The translations under genes were made by a program, and so were the position numbers. From SAR202 cluster bacterium (lineage in GTDB: Bacteria; Chloroflexota; Dehalococcoidia; Lucifugimonadales; Lucifugimonadaceae), in the NCBI GenBank assembly GCA_009392285.1, contig VFGU01000012.1:100045-164044 (forward strand): a stretch of 64,000 nucleotides of DNA, given 5' to 3'. Below are positions 1 to 9,131 of the stretch, piece by piece. Each line of letters starts with the position of its first letter. Position 1 is the first letter of the stretch. A model generated the notes under the pieces. It worked only from the letters and a program-made list of their open reading frames with translations, had not been told where the DNA came from and ran no database searches.

Positions 1-192
1 TATTTTCTTTAATATATTTTTTCTAGAAGGGATAGATTCTATAATTTTTGATCTATTTTCTGCGGTCATATAAAACCATTTTGCAATTTCATTAGGTGTT
101 CTAAAACATCCTGTGCAGTAACTGTTGGACTGGTCATACTCACAAATATTAATACAGGGAGATACAATTTTTTCAAAAAAATCGAAAGTCAT
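1..192 (-). CDS. DUF1289 domain protein, partial (runs off left edge)
   Basis: Own translation of the minus strand: MTFDFFEKIVSPCINICEYDQSNSYCTGCFRTPNEIAKWFYMTAENRSKIIESIPSRKNILKKI; SPCxxxC...CxGCxRTxxEIxxW pattern of DUF1289. Confidence 0.8.
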   Translation of the reverse strand, partial: MTFDFFEKIVSPCINICEYDQSNSYCTGCFRTPNEIAKWFYMTAENRSKIIESIPSRKNILKKI

Positions 193-1161
193 TTAAGATT
201 TTTGAACTGCCTCAATTAATGCTTGAATATAACCCATCGCAAATGCTCTTCCTCTGTGCCCAAATGAGGTATCTTGGAATGTAGCAGGAACATGGTCGTC
301 TATGAAAAAACTATCATATCCAACTTCATGGTATATTTTCATGGCTTTATACATATCAACATAGCCTGTATTCACAAATTCTTCTTTAAATTTTGGAACT
401 TGCCCTGATACATTTCTAAAGTGAACATAAAGTATCTTTTTTCTTTCTCCAAAATATTGAATCATTTCGTAAATATCATCATTCATCTCTGAAAATGTTC
501 CTTGGCAAAATTCTATAGCGTTAGAATCTGACGGATAGATTTCTATCAACCTTTTATAAGCGTCAAAACTTCTAAACAGTTGAGGAATTCCACCCAAAAC
601 CGGCACAGGGGGGTCACATGGATGTATTCCAAGCCTAATTCCCTCTTCCTCTGCAATTGGAGTTATAATTTTAATCCAATATTCAAGGTTCTCCCACATT
701 TCTTCTTCGGTGTATTCTCTATTATGTGTAAGTGGATAATTTTGTGCTACATCATTATCAAATGCTGTTGCTTCTGCCTCACCTCTTATATATTCTGGTT
801 CAGTTCTCCAAACTTGAGATGGCATCCAGTTGTATCCAAAAATAGGAATGCCTGCCCTAGCAATATTTTTTATTGTATAGATCATGTTTTCTATTTGTTC
901 ATCTCTTTTGGGTCCATTTAGCATTACATCTTCATAAAATTTCGTAGGTACATTTTCAAGAGCGCTCAATTTCATTCCGTAGTTTTCGACAGATCTTCTT
1001 AATTTGACCAAGTCTTTTAATTCCCACCTGTTGTTGTAGTCGGGAAGATGATTTTCCTTATCATTATTTTGGTTAAGTAAAATATCTGTAGCTCCATATT
1101 GCTGAGCAAACTTCAAAAATTCTGGCAATGGTTGATGAAATTGACCTAATCCACATCTCAT
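193..1161 (-). CDS. Mannonate dehydratase (UxuA)-like TIM-barrel protein
   Basis: GIHPCDPP, FCQGTF and YVHFRNV motifs; paralogous to the ORF at 46131..47195. Confidence 0.75.
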   Translation of the reverse strand: MRCGLGQFHQPLPEFLKFAQQYGATDILLNQNNDKENHLPDYNNRWELKDLVKLRRSVENYGMKLSALENVPTKFYEDVMLNGPKRDEQIENMIYTIKNIARAGIPIFGYNWMPSQVWRTEPEYIRGEAEATAFDNDVAQNYPLTHNREYTEEEMWENLEYWIKIITPIAEEEGIRLGIHPCDPPVPVLGGIPQLFRSFDAYKRLIEIYPSDSNAIEFCQGTFSEMNDDIYEMIQYFGERKKILYVHFRNVSGQVPKFKEEFVNTGYVDMYKAMKIYHEVGYDSFFIDDHVPATFQDTSFGHRGRAFAMGYIQALIEAVQKS

Positions 1162-1184
1162 AGATTCTCCTTGACTGATTTTTT

Positions 1185-1880
1185 TTATTTTAAACTTAAT
1201 GGGTCTTTTTGGGGAGTTCCTGGCTTTCTAGGATATTTTTTAGGAGTAGAGCAAACTTTTTTCCATCCTACAATTGAAGAATATTTTGTTGTAGTTATAT
1301 AGAAAAATAAATCACCGCCAAGTAATTTAACACTATACTCAGATGTAATAATTTCTTTAGATATGTTAAGCCCTTTTATAGAAATTATTGAGCCTCCTGT
1401 TTTGGCAAATGGGATTGTAATTTCAGCTAATGTTGATAAATTGGCGACCCCCCTAGACAAGACAAGATCAAATTTTTCTCTGTAGGACTTTTCATGAGCT
1501 ATTGTTTCAGCCCTATCATTTATAATATCTACTTCTAGACTTAAGTCATTGCATGCGGAAGCAATAAATTCACATTTTTTTGTATTCGATTCGATAAAAG
1601 TGAGATGGAAATTAGAATTAATTATTTTCAAAGGAATCCCTGGTATTCCTGCTCCACTTCCTATATCTACAACACTTAAACTTTTCTTGCTTGAGGATAG
1701 ATTTATTATATCCAAAGATTTTATACTTTCGTATGCCAGAATGTTTTTTATGCTTTCTAGGTCTTTTAATCCAGTCAGATTAAATTTCTTATTTGATTCA
1801 TAAATCTTCTTTGAAAAAAGAGTTAATTTTTTTTCTTGATCGGTTGTTAAAGGGATATTTAAATTCTTTTCTATTATCAT
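1185..1880 (-). CDS. rsmG: 16S rRNA (guanine527-N7)-methyltransferase RsmG
   Basis: VVDIGSGAGIPGIPLKI SAM-binding motif, LSRGVANLSTL, family length. Confidence 0.9.
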   Translation of the reverse strand: MIIEKNLNIPLTTDQEKKLTLFSKKIYESNKKFNLTGLKDLESIKNILAYESIKSLDIINLSSSKKSLSVVDIGSGAGIPGIPLKIINSNFHLTFIESNTKKCEFIASACNDLSLEVDIINDRAETIAHEKSYREKFDLVLSRGVANLSTLAEITIPFAKTGGSIISIKGLNISKEIITSEYSVKLLGGDLFFYITTTKYSSIVGWKKVCSTPKKYPRKPGTPQKDPLSLK

Positions 1881-1888
1881 TACACTTA

Positions 1889-1900
1889 AATTATATAATT
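1889..1900. promoter_or_regulatory. Palindromic bidirectional -10 element between rsmG and the FGE gene
   Basis: AATTATATAATT is a perfect 12-bp palindrome giving TATAAT on both strands, within 31 bp separating divergent start codons. Confidence 0.45.
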
Positions 1901-1911
1901 TTGGTAATTTT

Positions 1912-2841
1912 ATGTCTGATGCATGTTGTGCTCCTGATGAGCAAAATAGAAATAATTCAATAAATACTTCTCCTAATAACTTTAAACCATCAGAAGAAGT
2001 TGAAATATTAACGAGCCATATTAAAGGTGGATGGTTTTCAATGGGGTCAGATGCTAAAAATGTTTTTCCTGGAGACGGAGAGGGGCCAGTTAGAGATATA
2101 TTTGTTGATGATTTTGATATATCTACATTTGCTATCTCAGTAAAGGAGTTTGGTGAATTTGTAGATAAAACAAGTTACTTAACAGATGCAGAAAAATATG
2201 GCTGGTCTTTTGTTTTTTTTGATCAATTAAAGTCAACTGATTATGATCAATCTGTCAAAGATGCTCCATGGTGGATCAAGGTAGAGAATGCTTATTGGAA
2301 TAAGCCAGATGGGAGTACTGATGCTATAGAAAGTATCCCAGATCATCCAGTAACTCATATATCTTGGAGTGACGCTAATGCTTATTGTGAGTGGAGTAAC
2401 ACAAGATTACCTACTGAAGCAGAGTGGGAATATGCCGCAAGAGGAGGTTTAAAGCAGAATATATTTCCTTGGGGGAATGAATTTTTAGTTGATGGTGAAT
2501 TAGCATGTAATATTTTTCAAGGAAACTTTCCTGATCAAAATACGGATCCGGAAGATACTAAATTTACAGTTCCTGTGGACTCTTATGTACCAAATAAATA
2601 TGGTCTTTATAATGTAGTAGGAAATGTTTGGGAATGGACCCAAGATTGGTTTTCTAGGTTCCATAATTTAGAAATAAATGTTAATCCTCAAGGTCCAAAT
2701 GAAGGAAGCACTAAAGTTATAAAAGGCGGTTCTTTTTTATGCCATGATAGTTATTGTAATAGATATAGGGTTTCTGCAAGAACTAGCAATTCTGTAGATT
2801 CTTCAACATCAAATATGGGATTTAGAGTTATAAAAAATTGA
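1912..2841 (+). CDS. Formylglycine-generating enzyme / SUMF1-family protein
   Basis: GGWFSMGSD, TEAEWEYAARGG, GNVWEWTQDWF and C-terminal GGSFLCHDSYCNRYRVSAR with both active-site Cys. Confidence 0.9.
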   Translation: MSDACCAPDEQNRNNSINTSPNNFKPSEEVEILTSHIKGGWFSMGSDAKNVFPGDGEGPVRDIFVDDFDISTFAISVKEFGEFVDKTSYLTDAEKYGWSFVFFDQLKSTDYDQSVKDAPWWIKVENAYWNKPDGSTDAIESIPDHPVTHISWSDANAYCEWSNTRLPTEAEWEYAARGGLKQNIFPWGNEFLVDGELACNIFQGNFPDQNTDPEDTKFTVPVDSYVPNKYGLYNVVGNVWEWTQDWFSRFHNLEINVNPQGPNEGSTKVIKGGSFLCHDSYCNRYRVSARTSNSVDSSTSNMGFRVIKN

Positions 2842-3854
2842 AAAGACTTTTTACCTTTTTAATCATAATTAATTTATCAATTTATTCATGTGGCATAGAG
2901 AATGAAAAGAATTTAAATAATTTTGTTTCAGATAAACAGAAGTTCAGTATATTTTTATATGAAGTTAATTCAATTTACGATCTTTTTAAAGAAAGATATG
3001 GCTTTTCTAAAATTAGCGAGGAACATAAACTAATAAAAGATTTATTATTAGATGAAATTTACAATAATGATTTAGATTATATTTTTGATATTGTATTTCC
3101 TTTGCCGGAATTTACTGTTGGTTACTCACCAAAACTTTTGGTTATATCTCCTAGGGACAGGATATATAGAGAGGATGAGTTGCTTCTAGTCCACGATCTA
3201 TCCTTAGAAGAGATTGAAAGCATTGAATCAGCGGTTCAAGAAAAAATTGATTATTCATCTGTTGTAGTTAGTATTGGAGGAGTCGCTGCATACCCATCAA
3301 TTATTAAAGAAACTAATAATTATGGGAATTTATTTAAATCACATGCTCATGAGTGGTTGCATCAATATTTAATTTTTTTTCCTTTAGGAAGAGCTTATTT
3401 CGATGATCCGAAAATGAAAACTGTAAATGAAACTTTAGCAAATATTTATTCTGAAAGACTTTTGTTAAGCATATGCAGTAAGGATATTAGGTTAAAAGAC
3501 AAGATATGTGATGATAATAAACTGACCAGCGATTTCAATTATGGTTCATTCATAAGAAATTTGCGACTTGAAGTCGATAAGTTACTCGAATCGGGGAAAA
3601 TATCTGAGTCAGAAGAATTAATGGAATCTGCAAGAATGAAACTAGAAAATGAGGGATATTATATAAGAAAAATAAACCAAGCTTGGTTTGCTTTCAATGG
3701 GACTTATGCAGATTCACCTACCTCATCTAGCAATATAGACCTTGAGATCGAATCATTTATAGAATCTCAAGAATCTATTGGTGTCGCCATAAAAAAACTA
3801 AGGAAAGTAAAAAATTTTCAAGAATATGAAGTTCTTATTTCTCAAAAAAAATAA
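2838..3854 (+). CDS. Putative lipoprotein with HExxH metallopeptidase-like motif
   Basis: Signal/lipobox-like N-terminus (LIIINLSIYSCG), SHAHEWLH followed about 21 residues later by NETLAN; TTG start overlaps the stop of the upstream gene. Confidence 0.65.
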   Translation: MKRLFTFLIIINLSIYSCGIENEKNLNNFVSDKQKFSIFLYEVNSIYDLFKERYGFSKISEEHKLIKDLLLDEIYNNDLDYIFDIVFPLPEFTVGYSPKLLVISPRDRIYREDELLLVHDLSLEEIESIESAVQEKIDYSSVVVSIGGVAAYPSIIKETNNYGNLFKSHAHEWLHQYLIFFPLGRAYFDDPKMKTVNETLANIYSERLLLSICSKDIRLKDKICDDNKLTSDFNYGSFIRNLRLEVDKLLESGKISESEELMESARMKLENEGYYIRKINQAWFAFNGTYADSPTSSSNIDLEIESFIESQESIGVAIKKLRKVKNFQEYEVLISQKK

Positions 3855-3892
3855 TCGCGAAAAAAAATGAATCTTAGTGATATAATGATTTT

Positions 3893-4996
3893 ATGATTAT
3901 TAGATCAGCAATTTCAAAATTAAAAAATAGTTTCGTCTATAGGCCACCCTCAGGTGACAAGAACGAAGAGCCTTCTTTAGAGGAGTTGCTCGGAAAACTT
4001 AATTTTAAGATTCCTAAGATACCTGGCCTAGGAGGCGGTTCTCCTTTTCTAGGGTTGATTATTATTGCTGTGATAGCAGTGTTATGGATTGCCTCTGGTG
4101 TTTATACAGTTTCTCCTGACGAAAAAGCGGTATTAAGAACTTTTGGTAGATATGTCTCAACTACTGATCCAGGATTGAGGTGGCATTGGCCAGGCCCGAT
4201 TGGGAATACTGACATAGTTGCTGTTACTAAGACTAGAAGAATGGAACTAGGTTTTAGAGGATCTGAAGTACAGGCAGGTATTTTTCAAGAGGTTCCTGCT
4301 GAAGCAAATATGATTACAGGAGATGAAAATATTGTTAAAGCACAGGCAGTAATCCAATATCGAATTAGTGACCCAAAAGCATACCTCTTTGATGTAGATG
4401 ACCCAGGTGAAGGGGATAGGGATATTAACGAGGGCCAACCGGATGGTAAGACTCTTAGAGATATTGCTGAAACTACCTTGAGACAAGTTGTAGGTTCTAG
4501 AAATATTGACGATATTTTAACTACTGAAAAAGAAGCAGTTCAACAGGAAGTTTTAACTAAAATGAGAGAGATAAATGCTGCATATAAAACTGGAATAGAT
4601 GTCCAGCAGGTTTTATTACAGAATGTAAATCCTCCTGCCGAAGTGCAAGATGCCTTTGAAGATGTGGTAAGGGCACGAGAGGATAGAGATAGGATTATCA
4701 ATTTGGCTGAAGCATACCAAGCAGAACAAATTCCATTAGCTCAAGGTAAAGCAGCAAGAGTTGTTGAGGCAGCAGAAGCATACAAAGAAGGAAGATTACA
4801 GATTGCTCAAGGTGAAGCTGCAGGATTTGAAGAATTATTAAAAGCTTATTCCCTTTCTAAGGATGTAACTAGAACAAGGCTATACCTTGATGCAATTGAT
4901 AATATTTTGCCGAGAGTAAAGAAGTACATTATTTCTGACTCAGCGTCTGCACTACCACTTCTTCAACTTGATGGTAAATCTGGAGGTATTGAATAA
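3893..4996 (+). CDS. hflK: HflK-like SPFH/band-7 membrane protein
   Basis: Single TM followed by YTVSPDEKAVLRTFGRYVSTTDPGLRWHWPGP; directly followed by hflC. Confidence 0.88.
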   Translation: MIIRSAISKLKNSFVYRPPSGDKNEEPSLEELLGKLNFKIPKIPGLGGGSPFLGLIIIAVIAVLWIASGVYTVSPDEKAVLRTFGRYVSTTDPGLRWHWPGPIGNTDIVAVTKTRRMELGFRGSEVQAGIFQEVPAEANMITGDENIVKAQAVIQYRISDPKAYLFDVDDPGEGDRDINEGQPDGKTLRDIAETTLRQVVGSRNIDDILTTEKEAVQQEVLTKMREINAAYKTGIDVQQVLLQNVNPPAEVQDAFEDVVRAREDRDRIINLAEAYQAEQIPLAQGKAARVVEAAEAYKEGRLQIAQGEAAGFEELLKAYSLSKDVTRTRLYLDAIDNILPRVKKYIISDSASALPLLQLDGKSGGIE

Positions 4997-6061
4997 ATGA
5001 GAAAGACATTGATTCCAATAGCTGTAGTTTTGGTCTTCCTTTTCATAGGATTGCCTCAAGTATTTTTCGTAGTTGATGAAACTGAATTGGCTATTGTGAC
5101 TAGATTCGGTGCGTTTCAAAGAGACTATCAAAGTCCGGGATTAAAGATAAAAACTCCAATAATTGAAAATGTAACTAAATTTGATAAAAGATTATTAAGG
5201 ATTGATGCTCCACCAACTAGTTTGCTAACTAAAGATAAGAAAAATCTAGTAATAGATGCTTATGCAAGATATAAAATTGTTGACCCTCTATTGTTTTTTC
5301 AAGCAATTGGAAATGAGTTGCAGGCAGAATCAAAATTAGGAGATATAGTTAATTCAAGATTGAGGGATGAGGTTGCGCAAGATGACCAGGAAGAAGTAAT
5401 TTCTGAAGTTAGAGAGTTGATTATGAATAGAGTAACAAAAGCAAGCAATCTTGTTGATATAAGCAGGCAAGAAGCAATTAATTTGGCAGGAGGATTAACT
5501 GACTCTTCTCTAAAGATTGAACTTATTTCTAAATCTAATGTATCTGATTCAAGGCCAGCAACTAGCCAGGAAATTGAACAGATGAAAACATCTCCATCGC
5601 CCTCTGAATTAGAAGGATTTGAAATTAGATATAAGTTGCCTCTAATAGATGTTTTTGGTGCAGAGATTATTGATGTAAGAATAAAAAGAGCCGACTTTCC
5701 AGATGCAATTCAGAATTCTGTGTTTGCTAGAATGCAAGCCGAACGAGAGAGAATTGCTAGTGGTCTTAGAGCTGAAGGAGCACAAAGAGATGCTGAAATA
5801 AGAGCTAATGTTGATAGACAAGTTACTGTGCTAGTTGAAACTGCCGAGGGTACTTCTGCAAGATTAAGAGGTGAAGCAGAATCAGAGGCTATAGCAGTTT
5901 TGGCAGAATCTCTTAACAAAGATCCTGAGTTGTATGCATTTAAGAGATATTTAGAGACCTATGCTAAGTCATTAAATGAGGAGGATACAATTGTTCTATC
6001 GTCTGACAGCCCTTTATTTAAATATCTAAAAGATCAAAGTTATGCAGAGATTTTAGAATAA
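4997..6061 (+). CDS. hflC: HflC-like SPFH/band-7 protein
   Basis: FFVVDETELAIVTRFGAFQRDYQSPGLKIKTPI and band-7 organisation. Confidence 0.88.
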   Translation: MRKTLIPIAVVLVFLFIGLPQVFFVVDETELAIVTRFGAFQRDYQSPGLKIKTPIIENVTKFDKRLLRIDAPPTSLLTKDKKNLVIDAYARYKIVDPLLFFQAIGNELQAESKLGDIVNSRLRDEVAQDDQEEVISEVRELIMNRVTKASNLVDISRQEAINLAGGLTDSSLKIELISKSNVSDSRPATSQEIEQMKTSPSPSELEGFEIRYKLPLIDVFGAEIIDVRIKRADFPDAIQNSVFARMQAERERIASGLRAEGAQRDAEIRANVDRQVTVLVETAEGTSARLRGEAESEAIAVLAESLNKDPELYAFKRYLETYAKSLNEEDTIVLSSDSPLFKYLKDQSYAEILE

Positions 6062-6092
6062 TCCTAACGTCACTAACATAGTAAAAATCAAT

Positions 6093-6716
6093 TTATTTTT
6101 TAGATAACTCTAAAAATTTTTTAATCTTTTCTATATCTTTAACTCCATTAGTTTCTACGCCTGATGAGGTATCAACACCATATGGTGAAAAATCTTTGAT
6201 AAGGGATTCTATATTCTTTATATCTAGTCCTCCAGATACTAATACATTAGTTAGGCCTATAACATTTTTTGCTTTATTCCAATCAAATTTATTCCCTGTA
6301 CCTCCAAGTTTTTTATCATGGTAACTATCCAAAACTACATAGTTATGCACCAATAAAGCTTTTTGTACGTAGTCTAAGATTTGATCTGAACTATCTGATT
6401 CTCTTATTCTTATTTGTCTTATAGAAGGAATGCTTACATCAAAATCTCTGTCTCCACAAAGTTGTATCATGTCTAAATCAGTTTCATCTAAAATCCCATC
6501 AATTTCAGATAAATCTTGATTGCCAAATAATCCAACAGACTTCACTTTTGATTCTGGAAATTTATTTTTTATATTATTTGTTATTTCTAAGCATTCTTGT
6601 GTCCCTATTTCTCTTTTTGATCCATTTACAAATATAAACCCAATATAATTTGCACCATATTTAACAGCGGCTTCAGCAGCCTCTATACTCCTGATCCCAC
6701 AAATTTTTACTTGCAT
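6093..6716 (-). CDS. trpF: Phosphoribosylanthranilate isomerase
   Basis: VKICGI N-terminus, LVSGGLDIKNI, GVDTSSGVE. Confidence 0.93.
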   Translation of the reverse strand: MQVKICGIRSIEAAEAAVKYGANYIGFIFVNGSKREIGTQECLEITNNIKNKFPESKVKSVGLFGNQDLSEIDGILDETDLDMIQLCGDRDFDVSIPSIRQIRIRESDSSDQILDYVQKALLVHNYVVLDSYHDKKLGGTGNKFDWNKAKNVIGLTNVLVSGGLDIKNIESLIKDFSPYGVDTSSGVETNGVKDIEKIKKFLELSKK

Positions 6717-7510
6717 TTTTTTACACTTGATAATTGCTTAATATGGCTCTGTATATTGTTATTAATCAGTATAGATTCTCCAATCAAAACAGCATCGGCT
6801 CCTGCATTAGCCATTCTTTTAACATCATCAATATTCTTTAATCCGCTTTCTGCGATTAGAATTTTATCTTTAGGGACTGCAGGAGCTAATTTTTCAAAAA
6901 CATCCAGAGATGTTTCAAGATTATTTAAATTTCTATTATTTATTCCGATGATATTCGCTCCATGGTTCAAAGCGATATCTAATTCTTTTTCGTTAAACAC
7001 TTCTACAAGAGGTGCAATAGAAATCTCTGAGCACAAATTTAATAATGATTTCAGTTTATGTTCTTCTAATATTGAAACTATAATCAAAATCGCTGATGCA
7101 CCATTTGTGGCTCCCTCTAAAATTTGATATTCATCGATTACGAAATCTTTTTGTAAAATCGGTGTATTCATTTTTCTACCTATTTCACTTATTTTCTTTA
7201 GATCAGATATTGAGCCACTAAACTTTGTTTTTTCAGTTAAGATTGAAATCGCTGATGCACCATTATTTATATAATCTAAAGCAAATTCTTCAAGATCAAT
7301 ATTTTGATTAATTTCTCCCGCTGAAGCCGAAGATCTTTTAATTTCTGCAATTAGAGCAACATTCGAAGAATCGAATATTGATAAAAAGTCAGATGCCGAA
7401 TAATTTTCTATAGATTTATCAAGAACACTAATCGGTGATTTAACTTTATTTTCCTCAACTAGTTTCTTTTTGTAATTTAATATTTTTTCTAGAACGTCTC
7501 CGTATTTCAT
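6707..7510 (-). CDS. trpC: Indole-3-glycerol phosphate synthase
   Basis: ALIAEIKRSSASAGEI, LQKDFVIDEYQI, GINNRNLNN, LIAESGL. Confidence 0.95.
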   Translation of the reverse strand: MKYGDVLEKILNYKKKLVEENKVKSPISVLDKSIENYSASDFLSIFDSSNVALIAEIKRSSASAGEINQNIDLEEFALDYINNGASAISILTEKTKFSGSISDLKKISEIGRKMNTPILQKDFVIDEYQILEGATNGASAILIIVSILEEHKLKSLLNLCSEISIAPLVEVFNEKELDIALNHGANIIGINNRNLNNLETSLDVFEKLAPAVPKDKILIAESGLKNIDDVKRMANAGADAVLIGESILINNNIQSHIKQLSSVKKCK

Positions 7511-7513
7511 TAA

Positions 7514-8566
7514 CTAGTCCATTTTGTTGCTCAAATTTATTAGTTCTAATAATTTTGATTGAGCAGCGCCGCTATCAATAGAGATTTTTGCCATTTCAGC
7601 TGCGTCATGAAAACTATCAGTTTTACCAGAAGCAACTAATGCCGAAGCAGAATTAATCACTACCGCATTTCTTCTTGATGCAATTGGACTATTATCTAAA
7701 GGGTCAGAACCTTTTCCATCAAATATATCTTTTATAGTTTCAGCGCTTTCAGAAATACTATCAACAACTAAATTGGTTAAATTTGATTCTGGAAGCCCAA
7801 AGTCAGATATTCTTGCTCTCCTTCTCTTTACAGAGTCTCCTGACACTTGCCATATGGTTGTATTTCCTTCAATACTTACTTCGTCAAGATTATTATGACC
7901 ATTTACAACTAATGAATTTTTAGTGCCAAGAATTTTTAAAGCCTCTGCTACTTTTTCTGCAGCTTCATAATTAGATATTCCTATCAACTGATTAGATGCG
8001 CCTGCAGGGTTTGTAAGCGGTCCTAATATATTAAAAACAGTAGGAACTCCCACCTCTCTTCTTAATGGTGATGCAAATTTCATTGCTGGGTGAAACGATT
8101 GAGCAAAAATAAAACCTATACCAATATCTTCAATACATTTTTTAACTGAGTATGGAGATAGTGTTATTTTTACACCCATTTCTTCAAGGACATCAGCGCT
8201 TCCTGATGATCCAGATATTGCTCTGTTTCCGTGTTTAGCAACTTTAACTCCAGCACCAGCAACCACAAATGCAACAGATGTAGATATATTGAAAGTCTTT
8301 AAACCATCTCCGCCTGTTCCGCATGTATCTAGTAAAGGCTCATCAAGTTCTACTTTTAATGATTTCTCTCTCATCCCTGTGGCAAGCCCTGCTATCTCAG
8401 TGGAAGTCTCACCTTTCATTTTGAGCCCCATAATAAATGATCCAAATTGAGCAGGAGTAACATCTCCTCTCATTATCTCATCCATTGTAGAGTTAGCTAA
8501 TTCAAAAGATAAATCTTCATTTTTTGAAATCAATTTTATTGCTTCTATTATATTTTTGTTTTCCAT
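7514..8566 (-). CDS. trpD: Anthranilate phosphoribosyltransferase
   Basis: DTCGTGGDGLKTFNIST, KHGNRAISGSSGSADVLE, FNILGPLTNPA. Confidence 0.96.
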   Translation of the reverse strand: MENKNIIEAIKLISKNEDLSFELANSTMDEIMRGDVTPAQFGSFIMGLKMKGETSTEIAGLATGMREKSLKVELDEPLLDTCGTGGDGLKTFNISTSVAFVVAGAGVKVAKHGNRAISGSSGSADVLEEMGVKITLSPYSVKKCIEDIGIGFIFAQSFHPAMKFASPLRREVGVPTVFNILGPLTNPAGASNQLIGISNYEAAEKVAEALKILGTKNSLVVNGHNNLDEVSIEGNTTIWQVSGDSVKRRRARISDFGLPESNLTNLVVDSISESAETIKDIFDGKGSDPLDNSPIASRRNAVVINSASALVASGKTDSFHDAAEMAKISIDSGAAQSKLLELINLSNKMD

Positions 8567-9129
8567 TATTTACCTAGAAAATTTTTTATCATTTCCATGC
8601 CAAACTCTGTAAAAATTGACTCAGGATGGAATTGTATGCCTTCTACGTTGTATTCTTTATGTCTAACACCCATTATAACTCCACTATCACTTCTTGCAGA
8701 AACCTCTAATTCTTCTGGCAAGGTTTCTTCTTCTATAGCAAGTGAGTGATATCTTACTACTTTAAGAGGGTTTTTTATATTTTTAAAAATACCTTTTCCG
8801 TCATGTGTAATTATTGAAGTCTTTCCATGTTTTATTTCGCCTGCATATCCGACCTTTGCTCCAAATGTTGAGCCAATACATTGATGTCCTAGGCAAACTC
8901 CTAATATAGGAACTTTATCTGCCATATGTTTAATTAATTTTTCCGAAATTCCTGCATTTTCTGGATTTGAGGGGCCAGGAGATATGACTATTTTTTCAGG
9001 ATTTAAAGACTGAATTTCTTTGATACTTATTTCGTCGTTTCTGAATACATTAACTTCTGCGCCAAGATCAATCATGTATTGAAAAAGGTTATAAGTGAAA
9101 CTATCGTAATTATCTAATAAAACAATCAT
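8566..9129 (-). CDS. trpG: Anthranilate/aminodeoxychorismate synthase glutamine amidotransferase
   Basis: DNYDSFTYNLFQY, ISPGPSNPENAG, GVCLGHQCIG, GIQFHPESI. Confidence 0.94.
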   Translation of the reverse strand: MIVLLDNYDSFTYNLFQYMIDLGAEVNVFRNDEISIKEIQSLNPEKIVISPGPSNPENAGISEKLIKHMADKVPILGVCLGHQCIGSTFGAKVGYAGEIKHGKTSIITHDGKGIFKNIKNPLKVVRYHSLAIEEETLPEELEVSARSDSGVIMGVRHKEYNVEGIQFHPESIFTEFGMEMIKNFLGK

Positions 9130-9131
9130 AT

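Noticed and set aside
580-921. Plus-strand 113-aa ORF inside the UxuA-like gene
   Set aside because: Antisense to a well-supported CDS; low-complexity, Cys/Phe-rich translation without family motifs
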